A stretch of DNA of 64,000 nucleotides from UBA668 sp041394605 (GTDB taxonomy: Bacteria; Actinomycetota; Acidimicrobiia; Acidimicrobiales; Ilumatobacteraceae). A model generated the notes under the pieces. The model was not told where the DNA came from. It saw only the letters and a program-made list of their open reading frames with translations, and did not search any database. The position numbers were made by a program, and so were the translations under genes. The DNA is taken from assembly GCA_041394605.1 (NCBI GenBank), contig JAWKHX010000010.1:62001-126000 (forward strand). The letters are read 5' to 3'. Of this stretch, positions 45,767-55,181 are shown in pieces. Numbering within the stretch: the first letter of the stretch is position 1; each line of letters begins with the position of its first letter.

Positions 45767-47897
45767 ATGACTGCTCGCCGCCGGATCCTCGTGCTGGGTG
45801 GTGGCCCCGCGGGCCTCTCCACCGCCCTCACGCTCACCGACCCCGCCCTGCATCCCGACTGGCAGGACCACTACGACGTCACCGTGCTGCAGCTCGGCTG
45901 GCGGGCCGGCGGCAAGGGGGCCACCGGACGTCGCGGCGAGGTGGCACTGGCGGACGGCGAGTGGCGGCTCACCGGCGACGGTCGCGTCGAAGAGCACGGC
46001 ATTCACCTGTTCGGCAACATGTACGTCAACTCGTTGCGCACCCTGCACACCTGCCTCGGCGAGCTGGAACCCACCGCCGGCGAACCCCGGGCCACCATGG
46101 ACAACCAGCTGCGGCCGAACAACTACATCCAGCTGGCCGACTACTTCTCCGGCCGCTGGAACCTCACCCCCCAACACCTGCCCCACAACGACCTCAGCCC
46201 CTGGGGCGACGCTGACTACCCGGACCTCAGCGTGCTGTTCCGTGAGCTCCTCCACCTCGCCGGCGGGCTGGTGGCCGAGGCGCTGGGGTACGCGGGCGAC
46301 GGGCCGGAGGGGCAGGAGCACCTGAGGGCGCTGCAGGCGCTGCACACCCACCACGCTGCGCATCCGCACCCGCCGAACGCCACCCACCACGCCGAGGCCA
46401 TCCACCGGCTGGAGCACGCGGTCGCCTGGGTGCTGCACGTCCTGAACCACACGGAGAGCTGGCGGGAGCACTGGGCACTGCTGCGTTCGGTGTACTGCCA
46501 GCTGGAGCTGTACCTCACGGTTGCGAAGGGCGTGGTGGCCGACGACATCGTGGGTCGCGGCATCAACTCAGTGGACGGTGAGAACTTCATGGACTGGTGC
46601 CGCCGCCATGGGATGAGCGAGACGGCGGTCAACAGCAGCCCGGTGCAGATGCCGGCCGAGATGTGCTTCCAGTTCCCCCACGGCGACACCGCGCAGGACC
46701 CCCAGTTCAGCGCGGCCGGCTACCTGTGGTTCGTGCTCCGCCAGGTGCTGGCGTGCGGGCAGGCCACCTACTGGTTCCACCGTGGCACGGGCGACACCGT
46801 GATCGCTCCCTTCTACCGAGTGGCGGTGCAGCGGGGGTGGAGTTCCGCTTCTTCCACAAGGTCAGCGAGGTCCGCCTGACGGCCGACGGTGCCGCCATCG
46901 GCGAGATCGTCGTGGACATCCAGGCCACCACTGCGGACGGCAGCCCCTACCAGCCGCTGGTGCGCCTCGACGACGGCACCTGGGCCTGGCCGGACCGGCC
47001 GATCTACGCCCAACTGGCGCAGGGTGCCGCGCTGCGGAGGGCGACGTGGATCTCGAGTCGTGGTGGAACGGATGGGCACCGGTTGCCCAGGTCACGCTGG
47101 TCGCCGGCCACGACTTCGACGAGGTCGTGTTCGCGATGCCACTGCCGTGCCTGCCTCACGTGGCACCCGAGGTGGTGGAGGCTGCTCCGTGGCGGCAGTC
47201 CGTGGACGTGCTGGGTGGCCTGCCGACGCTGGCCGCGCAGATCTGGACCAATCGCAGCGGCGCCGAGCTCGGCTTCCCGAGGCTGCACGGCACCGACCGT
47301 GTGGTCGGTGGCGCCGCCGTGCCGCCGCTGGGCTTTTCCGACATGACCGACGTGCTGGCGGCGGAACAATGGTCCACGGTCTACGCCGCTGCGGACTGCC
47401 CCCAGGCTCTCGTCTACCTGTGCGGCCCGCTGCAGCACCGCGGCCCGTGGCCACCGTTCACCGATACGGAGACGCCCGCGCGCGAGGCCGAACGGGCCAA
47501 GGCCACGGTCGTCCAGTGGCTGCGCACGGCGACCTCGGTGATGCCGGCGAGCGGCACGCTGGCGGTCACGCCGCAGTCGTTCGACTTCGCTGCCCTATGG
47601 TGCCCGCCCGGCAGCAGGGCTGTTGGCGAGGAGCGTTTCGAGGCCCAGTACTGGCGAGCCAACATCGACCCCAACGAGCGCTATGTGCCCTCGCCGCCCG
47701 GGTCGCTCGGCGCCCGCCCGCAGGCGTGGGAGAGCGGCTTCCCCAACCTGGTGCTGGCCAGCGACTGGATCTATACGGGCCTGAACATCGGGTCGTTCGA
47801 GGCGGCGGTGATGTCCGGCATGCTCGCGGCTCACGCGCTCACCGGCCTCCCCACCCTGGACGACATCTCCGGGTACCGCTTCGGGCAACCGCTGTGA
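45767..47897 (+). CDS. FAD-dependent oxidoreductase (phytoene-desaturase/amine-oxidase-like), two apparent one-base deletions
   Basis: About 710 residues when repaired. The N-terminus has the dinucleotide motif ILVLGGGPAGLSTALTL and the signature LQLGWRAGGKGATGRRG ... VEEHGIHLFGNMYVNSL, typical of a large family of flavin oxidoreductases related to desaturases. The frame breaks twice: at the G-run 46833-46837 (adding a G gives QRGVEFRFFHKV) and at 47036-47037 (adding a G gives LREGDVDLESWW). The last segment runs to SGYRFGQPL and carries the C-terminal FAD block (LVLASDWIYTGLNIGSFEAAVMSG). The stop TGA overlaps the GTG of the giant ATPase gene, so the two proteins are made together. The substrate is unknown. 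Confidence 0.8.
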
Positions 47898-50800
47898 CCT
47901 CGCCGTCCATCCCTGGGTACGGGCCGCTGCAGTTGCTGACGGCAACCGGGGAGGACGGCACGTTCCGCTCCACCGACGCGGCTGGTCGGACCGTGGTGAT
48001 CCACACCCACCTGGCCGACCTGCCGACGCCGGCGTTCCGCGAGCGGTTGCGGCGGCACCGCGACACGCTCGCGGCGGTGCGTCACCCCGGGATCGCCCCG
48101 CTGCTGGACGCGATCGACAGCCCGTCCCGGTGCGCCCTGGTGGCAGCCTCGCCGACCGGCCCCTCGCTGGCCAACACCGACCTGCGGTCCCTGTCGCTGC
48201 TGGACGTGCTGCAGGTGGTGCTGGATCTCGCGCCCGCTCTGGCCGAGTTGCATGTGCAGGGCGTGGGGCATGGGATGATCGACCTGTTCACACTGCACAC
48301 CGGCCGTGGCACCGATGCGGTCGTGGAGCTGGACTGCCCGTGGCCGGCGGCCGCACAGGTGTCACCCGCCGGCGACATCGCCGCGCTGGCCAGGCTGGTC
48401 ACCACCACGTTGGCCCGTGGCGGGCAGCGGGTGCCGCCGGCGGTCAGCCGCGTGCTGGAGGCGGCGTCCCGTCCGAGTCGGGAGCGCTACCGGTCCGTGG
48501 TCGCGCTGGCGCACGATCTGGAACGCTGCTGCGACAGCCTGCGCCGCACCGGGCTCTGCGCCCCGTTCGAACCGGAGGTGGACCGCTTCGGGCTGGCGTG
48601 GCGTGACCTCGCACATCCCGTGGGCACGGACATGGCCGTCGCCGCCGTGCTGGCCGCGCTGGGGCTCGAAGGACAGGGCGTCGCCGGGCCGCGAGTGATC
48701 ACGCTCGACGGGCCCGCCGGCATGGGTCGCACCACCGTGCTGGGGCTGGTGGAGGCGGAACTGCGCCGGCGCGGGGTGGGCGTGGCAGCGTCCCGTTTCG
48801 AGGCCAGGGCGGCACAGCCGATGCGAGCCCCGTTGCGCCTGGTGCGCGGCATCGTCGACGACCTGGAGGCCGGGCCGCAGGCCGTCCGCGACCAGGTGGT
48901 GGCCGCGCTCCGCCGCCGCCTGGGCGCCGACCTCGGCCTGGCCGTGGCCTTGATGCCACCGCTCGCCCGGCTGGTGGGGGTGGTGCCGGCGCCGGCGGAG
49001 AGTGGTGCGCTGGACATGGCTGCCCGCGTGCAGCACGCCGCCCGCGAGGTGGTGGCCGGCATGGTGGACGTGGTGCAGCCGTATGTGGCCGTGTTCGACG
49101 ACGCCGATGCCGCCGATGGCGGGTCGCTGGCCATGCTGTCCGTGCTGGCTGCGGCGCGCGTGCCGCTGGTGCTGCTGCTCGGCCGCCGCTCGGACCGCCC
49201 GTCCGCGCTCGACGACACGCTCGACACGCTGGCTGCCGAGGGGGTGGACGTCCGGTCGGTGGAGATGCCGCCACTGGGGCGGGCCGACTTCCACGCCCTC
49301 GTCGCCGGTGGCCTGGGGCTGGACGACGGCACGGCCGCATCCCTGGGTGCCGCCCTGTGGCGCCGGTCGGGAGGGAACCCGGGCCGGGCCATCGCCGACC
49401 TCCATGCGCTGCTGGCCACGGGCACGATCCGCGTGGAACCGGCGTCCGGCTCGTGGAGCTGGGACGAGTCGGCATTGGCGGCTGGCTCGGTGACGTTGGC
49501 CGAAGCAGATCGCCGCCGGGTCGCCGCGCTGGCGCCGTCGCTGCACGCCGTGCTCCAGGCAGTGGCGCTCGCCGGCAGTGTGGGCACACCGCAGGTGATC
49601 GCCGAAGCACTCGAGTTGCCGCTGGACGCAGTCGCCGCGTCGCTGGACCGGTTGGCCACCGAGCACCTCGTGGTGTGGCGCGACGAGCCGGCGGCACGGA
49701 ACGGCGACGATGCCGTGCGCCAGGCCGCCCTGGACTCCATCGAGTCCGTGGCGTCGGCGCAGCTGCGCTTGCGAATGGCCCGCGCCGTCATCGCGGCGCG
49801 GCGCAGTGCCATCGGTGGCGCGCCCTCCATCGGTTCGGCGGAGCGCTTCGAGTTGCTCCGCCTGTTGGAGGGTTCGGAACATGCGCTGTCCGCGGAGGAA
49901 TCTGCGTGGTACGTGGCCTGGTGTGAGGACGCGGCCCGCATCGCTCGCCGGGGTGGCGCGTACGCCGCCGCGCTGGACCTCCAACTGCGGGCCATCGGCC
50001 AGCTCGGCCCGGTGGCGTGGCGCGACCAGCCGGCGCGGATGTTCGAGCTGCACCTGCGGGCTGCGGAGAACGCGCTGGTCATCGACCGGACGGCGCTGGT
50101 CGACCAGCTGCTGGACTCCGCCTGGGCGCACCACCCGACGCCGATGGAGCGGGTGCGGGCGATGCGTGTGTTGGGCAACCGGTGGTGGACCCGCCAGGAC
50201 CAGAAGGGCGGCATCGCCGAGATGCAGGGCCTGCTCCGCGAGTTGGGCGAGCGGCTCCCTACCCGCCCGTCGGGGTTCCATGTGGCTCGGGAACTGCTGG
50301 CCACCCGGCTGGCGATCCGGGGCATGGAGCCGGAGGACTTCCTCACCGCGCCCCGGCTGGAGGACGAGCTGGTGCGAGCCAAGCTCGACACCATGCTGAG
50401 CGCCGTCCATCTGGCGTACACCACCGAGCCGCTCACCCACGTGCTGCTGGTGCTGCGCGGTCTGCGCCTCACCGCCCGCCACGGGGTGGACGTCTCCAGC
50501 GCCTACTTCGTGGCCGGCTACGGGCTGCTCACGTGTGGGCTCGGCCGCCAGTTGGAACTGGGGGTGCGGTACGGCAAGGCCGGCCTGGCGCTGGCCGAGC
50601 AGACCGACGGGATGGTGCGCACGATGGTCGAGTTCGCTCACCACGGGTTCATCCGTCACTGGGGTGAGCCCCTGGCGGCCACCGTCCAACCCCTGCTGGC
50701 CGAGTTCCGCCATGGACTCGCCGTGGGCCGCGGCGGGTACGCCCACAGCGCCGGTGCATTCGCCGCGCTGCACGCCCTGCTCGCCGGTCAACCACTGCCC

Positions 50801-51436
50801 GACGTCGCCGATCTCGCGGCCGAGCTCTCGGCCGAGCTGATGCGGCTGGACGAGTTCGCCTTCGCCCAGCGGGTGGCGGTCGTGGCTCAGGCCGCGGCGG
50901 ACCTCGCCGGTGGGCTGCACGGTCGCGAACCGCTGTGCGGAGAACTGTTCGACACCGCCGGTTGGCTGGCTGCCCGCCGTCGCCGTGGCGACCTGGTGCT
51001 GATCGTCCACACGCTGCAGGCACACGTGGCGCTGGCGAATGGCCGGCTGGACGATGCAGCGAGGTTCGTCGCGGCTGGCGCGCCCCATGTCCGGGTGGCG
51101 CCGGGCGAGGCGGTGGTGGGGGTGCACCACTTCCAGGCTGCGCTGCTGGCGGCGTTGAGCGTTCCGGGCGCTGAGCGGGCGCACCGTTCGCTGGTTGCGC
51201 TGCGACGTGCCGCAGCCGCCAACCCGACGGACCACGGTCACCGCCTGGCGATGGTGGAAGCGGTCGGCTCCGCCGAGCGGATGGCCGCTGCCGCAGTCGC
51301 CGCCCGCGAGCACGGTCACCTCGCGGACCATGCGCTCGCATGTCTGCTGGTGGACCGGCTGGCGCCGGACCCTGCATGGCGTGCGGCACGGGTGACGGCG
51401 CTGCATGCGTGGGGCGCGAACGGCGTGGAGGACTGA
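47894..51436 (+). CDS. Giant pseudokinase/STAND-ATPase/helical-repeat protein
   Basis: A 1180-residue cytosolic protein. Residues about 1-225 align with the Ser/Thr kinase domain of large signalling proteins but lack the catalytic residues: the VAIK Lys is His (VVIHTH, 34-39), the HRD loop is HGMID (126-130) and DFG is DCP (147-149). Residues about 240-560 are a STAND/AAA16 ATPase whose Walker A, GPAGMGRTT (273-281), has Arg for Lys, with Walker B VAVFDDAD (398-405). Residues about 600-1180 are helical TPR-like repeats. The order matches the kinase–ATPase–TPR half of ATP-binding sensor histidine kinases, but the GAF and histidine-kinase parts are absent. The GTG overlaps the oxidoreductase stop (GTGA). 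It is likely a scaffold or sensor for that enzyme. Confidence 0.75.
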   Translation: MTSPSIPGYGPLQLLTATGEDGTFRSTDAAGRTVVIHTHLADLPTPAFRERLRRHRDTLAAVRHPGIAPLLDAIDSPSRCALVAASPTGPSLANTDLRSLSLLDVLQVVLDLAPALAELHVQGVGHGMIDLFTLHTGRGTDAVVELDCPWPAAAQVSPAGDIAALARLVTTTLARGGQRVPPAVSRVLEAASRPSRERYRSVVALAHDLERCCDSLRRTGLCAPFEPEVDRFGLAWRDLAHPVGTDMAVAAVLAALGLEGQGVAGPRVITLDGPAGMGRTTVLGLVEAELRRRGVGVAASRFEARAAQPMRAPLRLVRGIVDDLEAGPQAVRDQVVAALRRRLGADLGLAVALMPPLARLVGVVPAPAESGALDMAARVQHAAREVVAGMVDVVQPYVAVFDDADAADGGSLAMLSVLAAARVPLVLLLGRRSDRPSALDDTLDTLAAEGVDVRSVEMPPLGRADFHALVAGGLGLDDGTAASLGAALWRRSGGNPGRAIADLHALLATGTIRVEPASGSWSWDESALAAGSVTLAEADRRRVAALAPSLHAVLQAVALAGSVGTPQVIAEALELPLDAVAASLDRLATEHLVVWRDEPAARNGDDAVRQAALDSIESVASAQLRLRMARAVIAARRSAIGGAPSIGSAERFELLRLLEGSEHALSAEESAWYVAWCEDAARIARRGGAYAAALDLQLRAIGQLGPVAWRDQPARMFELHLRAAENALVIDRTALVDQLLDSAWAHHPTPMERVRAMRVLGNRWWTRQDQKGGIAEMQGLLRELGERLPTRPSGFHVARELLATRLAIRGMEPEDFLTAPRLEDELVRAKLDTMLSAVHLAYTTEPLTHVLLVLRGLRLTARHGVDVSSAYFVAGYGLLTCGLGRQLELGVRYGKAGLALAEQTDGMVRTMVEFAHHGFIRHWGEPLAATVQPLLAEFRHGLAVGRGGYAHSAGAFAALHALLAGQPLPDVADLAAELSAELMRLDEFAFAQRVAVVAQAAADLAGGLHGREPLCGELFDTAGWLAARRRRGDLVLIVHTLQAHVALANGRLDDAARFVAAGAPHVRVAPGEAVVGVHHFQAALLAALSVPGAERAHRSLVALRRAAAANPTDHGHRLAMVEAVGSAERMAAAAVAAREHGHLADHALACLLVDRLAPDPAWRAARVTALHAWGANGVED

Positions 51437-51459
51437 CCCTTCCGGTCGCTGCGGGCGCC

Positions 51460-51472
51460 TACGCTGGCGGGC
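51460..51472 (+). promoter_or_regulatory. -10 box TACGCT, leaderless spacing
   Basis: TACGCT at 51460-51465, 7 bases before the ATG at 51473. Confidence 0.55.
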
Positions 51473-53032
51473 ATGAAGGAGCTCATCTACCACCGCCAGC
51501 TGCTGCCGTCCGTGGAGCGCAACGCGGGTCGCGTGTGCACCACCAACGCGGCCACGGGCGCCACCCGCACGTTCGCCGAGCACATGGACCGGGTGAGCCG
51601 GCTCATCGGCGGCCTCCGCTCGCTGGGGGTCGGCCGTGGTGATCGCTTCGCGGTGATGACGCTGAACTCGGCGGAGTACCTGGAGCTGTACCACGCCGCG
51701 TTCCTCGGTGGGGGCGTGGTCAATCCGCTGAACCTGCGCTTCGCCCCGAAGGAACTGGCCTACGTGCTGCGCGACTCGGGTACCAAGGTGTGCTTCGTGG
51801 ACTTCATCTTCGCTCCGCTGATCGACAAGGTGAAGGAGGAAGCCGGCCTGGAGCACGTGGTGCTCGTGGGCGGCGGCGACGGCCCGCACACCGCGTCGTA
51901 CGAGGACCTCATCGCCTCCTCCGCGCCGGTCATTCCCGACGAGGGGGAGGAGTCCGACCCGGTGGTGCTGATGTACACCGGCGGCACCACCGGGCTGCCG
52001 AAGGGCGTGCTGCTGGACCAGCGGGCCGAGATGCTCAACGCCTACCACGTGATGATGCGGCTGTCGTTCGGTCGCGACACGGTCACACTCATGCAGACCC
52101 CCATGTTCCATGCAGCGTCGATGTTCTCCGTGCTCGGCGGGCCGGCCGTGGGGGCCAACACGGTGATCGTGCCGATGTTCGAGCCGGCCGCGGTGATGAA
52201 GGCCGTGCGCGAGTACCAGCCCACCGTCACGGTCATGGTGCCGACGATGATCGGCATGGCCATGGCCCACCCGGAGTTCAGCCCCGACGGGCTCGGCTCG
52301 TTCACCGACCTGGTCTACGGCGCCTCGCCGATGCAGCAGGCGCTGCTGGAGAAGCTGCTCGCGCTGTACCCGGGCATGAACATCTGGCAGGGCTACGGCA
52401 TGACGGAGAGCTCCAGCGTGCTCACCCTGCTGGGGCCGGAGGAACACCGCAAGGGCGGCAAGTACCTGCGCGCCACCGGCTTCCCGCTGCCCGGTGTGGT
52501 GCTGTCCATCCAGGACGACGAGGGCAAGGTGCTGCCGGCCGGCGAGCCGGGCGAGGTGTGCGCCCGCAGCGGCAACTTCATGATCGAGTACTGGAACAAG
52601 CCGGAGGCCACAGCCGAGGCCTTCCGCGGCGACTGGTACCACACCGGCGACGCCGGCTACCTGGACGAGGACGGCTACCTGTTCCTGGTGGACCGGGTGA
52701 AGGACATGATCGTCACCGGTGGCGAGAACGTGTACTCCACGGAGGTGGAGAACGCGCTGGCCACGCACCCGGCAGTCCTCCAGGTGGCCGTCATCGGCAT
52801 TCCCAGCGCGCAGTGGGGTGAGGCGGTGCACGCCATCGTCGTGCTGCGCGAGGGCGCCAGCGCCACCGAGCAGGAGCTCATCGACCATGCCCGCGAGTGG
52901 ATCGCCGGCTACAAGGTGCCCAAGAGCATCGAGTTCCGCGCCGAGCCGCTGCCGCTGTCGGGGGCGATGAAGGTCCTCAAGAAGGACCTCCGCGAGCCCT
53001 ACTGGGCCGGTCACGACCGCAAGGTCAACTAG
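51473..53032 (+). CDS. Acyl-CoA synthetase (AMP-forming), FadD-like
   Basis: A 519-residue ANL-superfamily ligase activating a carboxylic acid as acyl-AMP then acyl-CoA. The P-loop is LMYTGGTTGLPKG, the core motif is GYGMTESSSVL, the hinge is YLFLVDRVKDMIVTGGENVYSTEVE, and the catalytic Lys lies in the C-terminal GAMKVLKKDLRE. No membrane anchor. The length and hinge fit medium/long-chain or aromatic acid ligases; the substrate is open. It has its own leaderless promoter after the giant ATPase gene. Confidence 0.92.
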   Translation: MKELIYHRQLLPSVERNAGRVCTTNAATGATRTFAEHMDRVSRLIGGLRSLGVGRGDRFAVMTLNSAEYLELYHAAFLGGGVVNPLNLRFAPKELAYVLRDSGTKVCFVDFIFAPLIDKVKEEAGLEHVVLVGGGDGPHTASYEDLIASSAPVIPDEGEESDPVVLMYTGGTTGLPKGVLLDQRAEMLNAYHVMMRLSFGRDTVTLMQTPMFHAASMFSVLGGPAVGANTVIVPMFEPAAVMKAVREYQPTVTVMVPTMIGMAMAHPEFSPDGLGSFTDLVYGASPMQQALLEKLLALYPGMNIWQGYGMTESSSVLTLLGPEEHRKGGKYLRATGFPLPGVVLSIQDDEGKVLPAGEPGEVCARSGNFMIEYWNKPEATAEAFRGDWYHTGDAGYLDEDGYLFLVDRVKDMIVTGGENVYSTEVENALATHPAVLQVAVIGIPSAQWGEAVHAIVVLREGASATEQELIDHAREWIAGYKVPKSIEFRAEPLPLSGAMKVLKKDLREPYWAGHDRKVN

Positions 53033-53035
53033 CCA

Positions 53036-53079
53036 GTCGGAATCGTTCCTGCTCGGAGGTGTACAGGGAACACTCCGAC
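53036..53079. repeat. Intergenic palindromic repeat, copy C
   Basis: GTCGGA...GTTCC (53036-53049) pairs with GGAAC...TCCGAC (53067-53079); the loop GCTCGGAGG and right flank CTCCGACCTGG match copy A. It lies directly after the acyl-CoA ligase stop, so it could also terminate transcription. Confidence 0.6.
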
Positions 53080-53087
53080 CTGGTCAG

Positions 53088-53100
53088 TAGCGTTGGCGGG
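53088..53100 (+). promoter_or_regulatory. -10 box TAGCGT, leaderless spacing
   Basis: TAGCGT at 53088-53093, 7 bases before the GTG at 53101. Confidence 0.55.
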
Positions 53101-54111
53101 GTGAGGGACTGGGCTGTCGCGGCGGACGATCGCACCGGTGCGTTCGAGGTGGCCGCCGAGCTGGCCGAGGCCGTCGGCGAGCACGTGGAAGTGCGGGTCG
53201 GCTCGGCCACGGCGGATGGTCCGTGCGTGGTGGACCTCGGGTCGCGAGCCCTGTCGGCCCGCGACGCCGCAGCCCGCGCCGCCGCGCTGGACACCCGGTT
53301 CGGTCCGGCAGCCTGGACGGCGCACAAGATCGACTCCACCCTGCGTGGCCATTGGGCGGCCGAGGTGCTGGCACGCCAGGCGGCGCTGCGTCGCCCAGTG
53401 GTGGTGCTGCCCGCCTACCCTGCGATGGGCCGCACCTGCCTGGGTGGCGTGGTGCACGTGGACGGCGCACCGGTGGCGTCCGTCACCGGCGGTCTGCCGG
53501 CGGCGCGCAGGACCCGCGTGGACCTGTTGGACTCGCTGGACCTGGATGATGTCGTGTGGCTGGACATCGCCGACGACGCCGACCTGGCCGCTGCCGCGGC
53601 GGCGCTGGCGCCCTTGGACGCTCTGGTGGCGGGGCCCGCCGGAGCGCTCGGCGCGGCATTCCGGGCCCGGCCCCACCCACTCGGCGGCCGCGGTGCGCTC
53701 ACGTTGCGCCCCTGGGCTGACGTGCTGGAACGGATCGGCGATGGGCCGGTGTTGGTGGTGTGCGGCAGCGTCACGGAGGTGGCGGCGGCACAGCTCGACG
53801 AACTGCGCTCGGCGCGGCCAGATGTGCACGTGGTCGCCACGCCCGCGCACGAGGGTTCCCTCCTGGACCGGGCGCACGCAGATGCGATCGCCGCGCTGGT
53901 GCGCCCCCGGCTGCTCGGGTACTCGCTGGTGGTGATCATCGGCGGCGACACGGCTGCGGCAGTGCTCGGCGACGCACCGCGACACATCGGTGGCTACGCG
54001 GCGCCCGGCATGCCCTGGAGCGCCCAGGCCGGTGGCGATGGTCCGATCGTGGTCACCAAGGCCGGTGGGTTCGGTGCACCCGACGCGCTGGTCCGCCTGC
54101 TCAACCCCTGA
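53101..54111 (+). CDS. Four-carbon acid sugar kinase family protein (DtnK/OtnK-like)
   Basis: A 336-residue kinase of the DUF1537 family. The N-terminal domain begins WAVAADDRTGAFEVAAEL, the family DDxTG signature, followed by HKIDSTLRGHWAAEV and VVLPAYPAMGRTC. The C-terminal nucleotide domain has VVCGSVTEVAAAQ, the segment VVIIGGDTAAAVL and a final GPIVVTKAGGFGAPDAL. Members phosphorylate D-threonate, L-threonate or D-erythronate at C4. The PdxA-like gene next door matches the D-threonate pathway, where DtnK works with PdxA2. It is a little shorter than usual (about 400). Confidence 0.85.
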   Translation: MRDWAVAADDRTGAFEVAAELAEAVGEHVEVRVGSATADGPCVVDLGSRALSARDAAARAAALDTRFGPAAWTAHKIDSTLRGHWAAEVLARQAALRRPVVVLPAYPAMGRTCLGGVVHVDGAPVASVTGGLPAARRTRVDLLDSLDLDDVVWLDIADDADLAAAAAALAPLDALVAGPAGALGAAFRARPHPLGGRGALTLRPWADVLERIGDGPVLVVCGSVTEVAAAQLDELRSARPDVHVVATPAHEGSLLDRAHADAIAALVRPRLLGYSLVVIIGGDTAAAVLGDAPRHIGGYAAPGMPWSAQAGGDGPIVVTKAGGFGAPDALVRLLNP

Positions 54112-54149
54112 CCGTCGATCGCTGACCACGGGCCTTCACCCGCGGCGGA

Positions 54150-54162
54150 TACCGTGGCGCCG
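54150..54162 (+). promoter_or_regulatory. -10 box TACCGT, leaderless spacing
   Basis: TACCGT at 54150-54155, 7 bases before the ATG at 54163; this rules out the in-frame GTG at 54154, which lies partly inside the box. Confidence 0.55.
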
Positions 54163-55149
54163 ATGGGTGCACCGCTGGCAATCACGATGGGCGACGCATC
54201 GGGCGTCGGTCCCGAGATCGTGCTGCGTGCGTTCGCCGCCGGCGAACTGGGTCCGGCGGACGACATCGTCGTGTACGGCGATGCGGCCATCCTGCACCAC
54301 GGGGCGGAGCTCCTCGGGATCCACGTTGACTGGGCGAGCCTGCCGGTGGTGGACCTCGGCCTGCTCTCCGCCACCGACCATCGCCCCGGCCACCTGGACG
54401 CGAAGGCGGGGGCCGCAGCCCGTGCGTATGTGGAGCGAGCCACCCTCGATGCACTGGCCGGCACCGTGGCCGGTCTCGTGACCATGCCGATGAACAAGGA
54501 GGCCACCCAGCGCACCGACCCCGGGTTCGTCGGCCACACCGAGTTCATCGCCGGGCTCTGTGGCGCCGCGAAGGTCACGATGATGCTCACTGCGGAGACG
54601 CCCAACGGGTCGCTCGCGGTCACTCACGTCAGCACCCACTGCTCGCTGGCGGAGGCGATCCGCCGGGTCAGCGCGGGACGGGTGCTCGACGTCGTGCATC
54701 TCACCCACGACGTGCTCCACCGTTTCCTGGAACGCCCGCGCATCGCGGTCTGCGGCCTCAACCCGCATGCCGGCGAGCACGGCCTGTTCGGCACGGAGGA
54801 CATCGACCACATCGCCCCCGCCATCGCCGCCGCGCAGGCCGAGGGGCTGGACGTCAGCGGCCCGCACCCGGCCGATACGGTGTTCTTCCAGGCGGTGCAC
54901 CGTGGCCGCTACGACGCGATCGTGTGCATGTACCACGATCAGGGGCACGGGCCGATGAAGCTGCTGGCCTTCGACTCCGGCGTCAATGTCACGCTCGGGC
55001 TGCCGATCGTGCGCACGTCGGTGGACCACGGCACGGCGTTCGACATCGCCTGGACCGGGCTGGCGTTCACCGACTCGCTGCGCCACGCGCTGGCCTATGC
55101 CCGCCGGCTGACCGCGACCCCGGCGGCAGGCCGGCCCGGCAGGTCGTGA
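54163..55149 (+). CDS. pdxA: 4-hydroxythreonine-4-phosphate dehydrogenase family (PdxA2-like)
   Basis: A 328-residue NAD-dependent oxidative decarboxylase. Family blocks are PLAITMGDASGVGPEI, the segment VTMPMNKEA, FVGHTEFIAGL, CGLNPHAGEHGLFG and the metal motif CMYHDQGHGPMK. In PdxA proper the substrate is 4-phosphohydroxy-L-threonine (vitamin B6 synthesis). With the DUF1537 kinase beside it, the PdxA2 role is more likely: oxidising 4-phospho-D-threonate to dihydroxyacetone phosphate and CO2. No other vitamin B6 gene is nearby. Confidence 0.9.
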   Translation: MGAPLAITMGDASGVGPEIVLRAFAAGELGPADDIVVYGDAAILHHGAELLGIHVDWASLPVVDLGLLSATDHRPGHLDAKAGAAARAYVERATLDALAGTVAGLVTMPMNKEATQRTDPGFVGHTEFIAGLCGAAKVTMMLTAETPNGSLAVTHVSTHCSLAEAIRRVSAGRVLDVVHLTHDVLHRFLERPRIAVCGLNPHAGEHGLFGTEDIDHIAPAIAAAQAEGLDVSGPHPADTVFFQAVHRGRYDAIVCMYHDQGHGPMKLLAFDSGVNVTLGLPIVRTSVDHGTAFDIAWTGLAFTDSLRHALAYARRLTATPAAGRPGRS

Positions 55150-55168
55150 CAGGGTGACTGACAACTGT

Positions 55169-55181
55169 TAGGGTGCCGGCC
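55169..55181 (+). promoter_or_regulatory. -10 box TAGGGT, leaderless spacing
   Basis: TAGGGT at 55169-55174, 7 bases before the ATG at 55182 of the SRPBCC gene. Confidence 0.55.

Noticed and set aside
48362..53014. A 1550-codon open frame on the minus strand opposite the giant ATPase and acyl-CoA ligase
   Set aside because: Same reason: codon-position GC pattern follows the plus-strand genes and the translated sequence is compositionally biased.
54154..54163. GTG at 54154 as the PdxA-like start
   Set aside because: It lies inside the -10 box TACCGT (54150-54155); the ATG at 54163 has the standard 7-base spacing.
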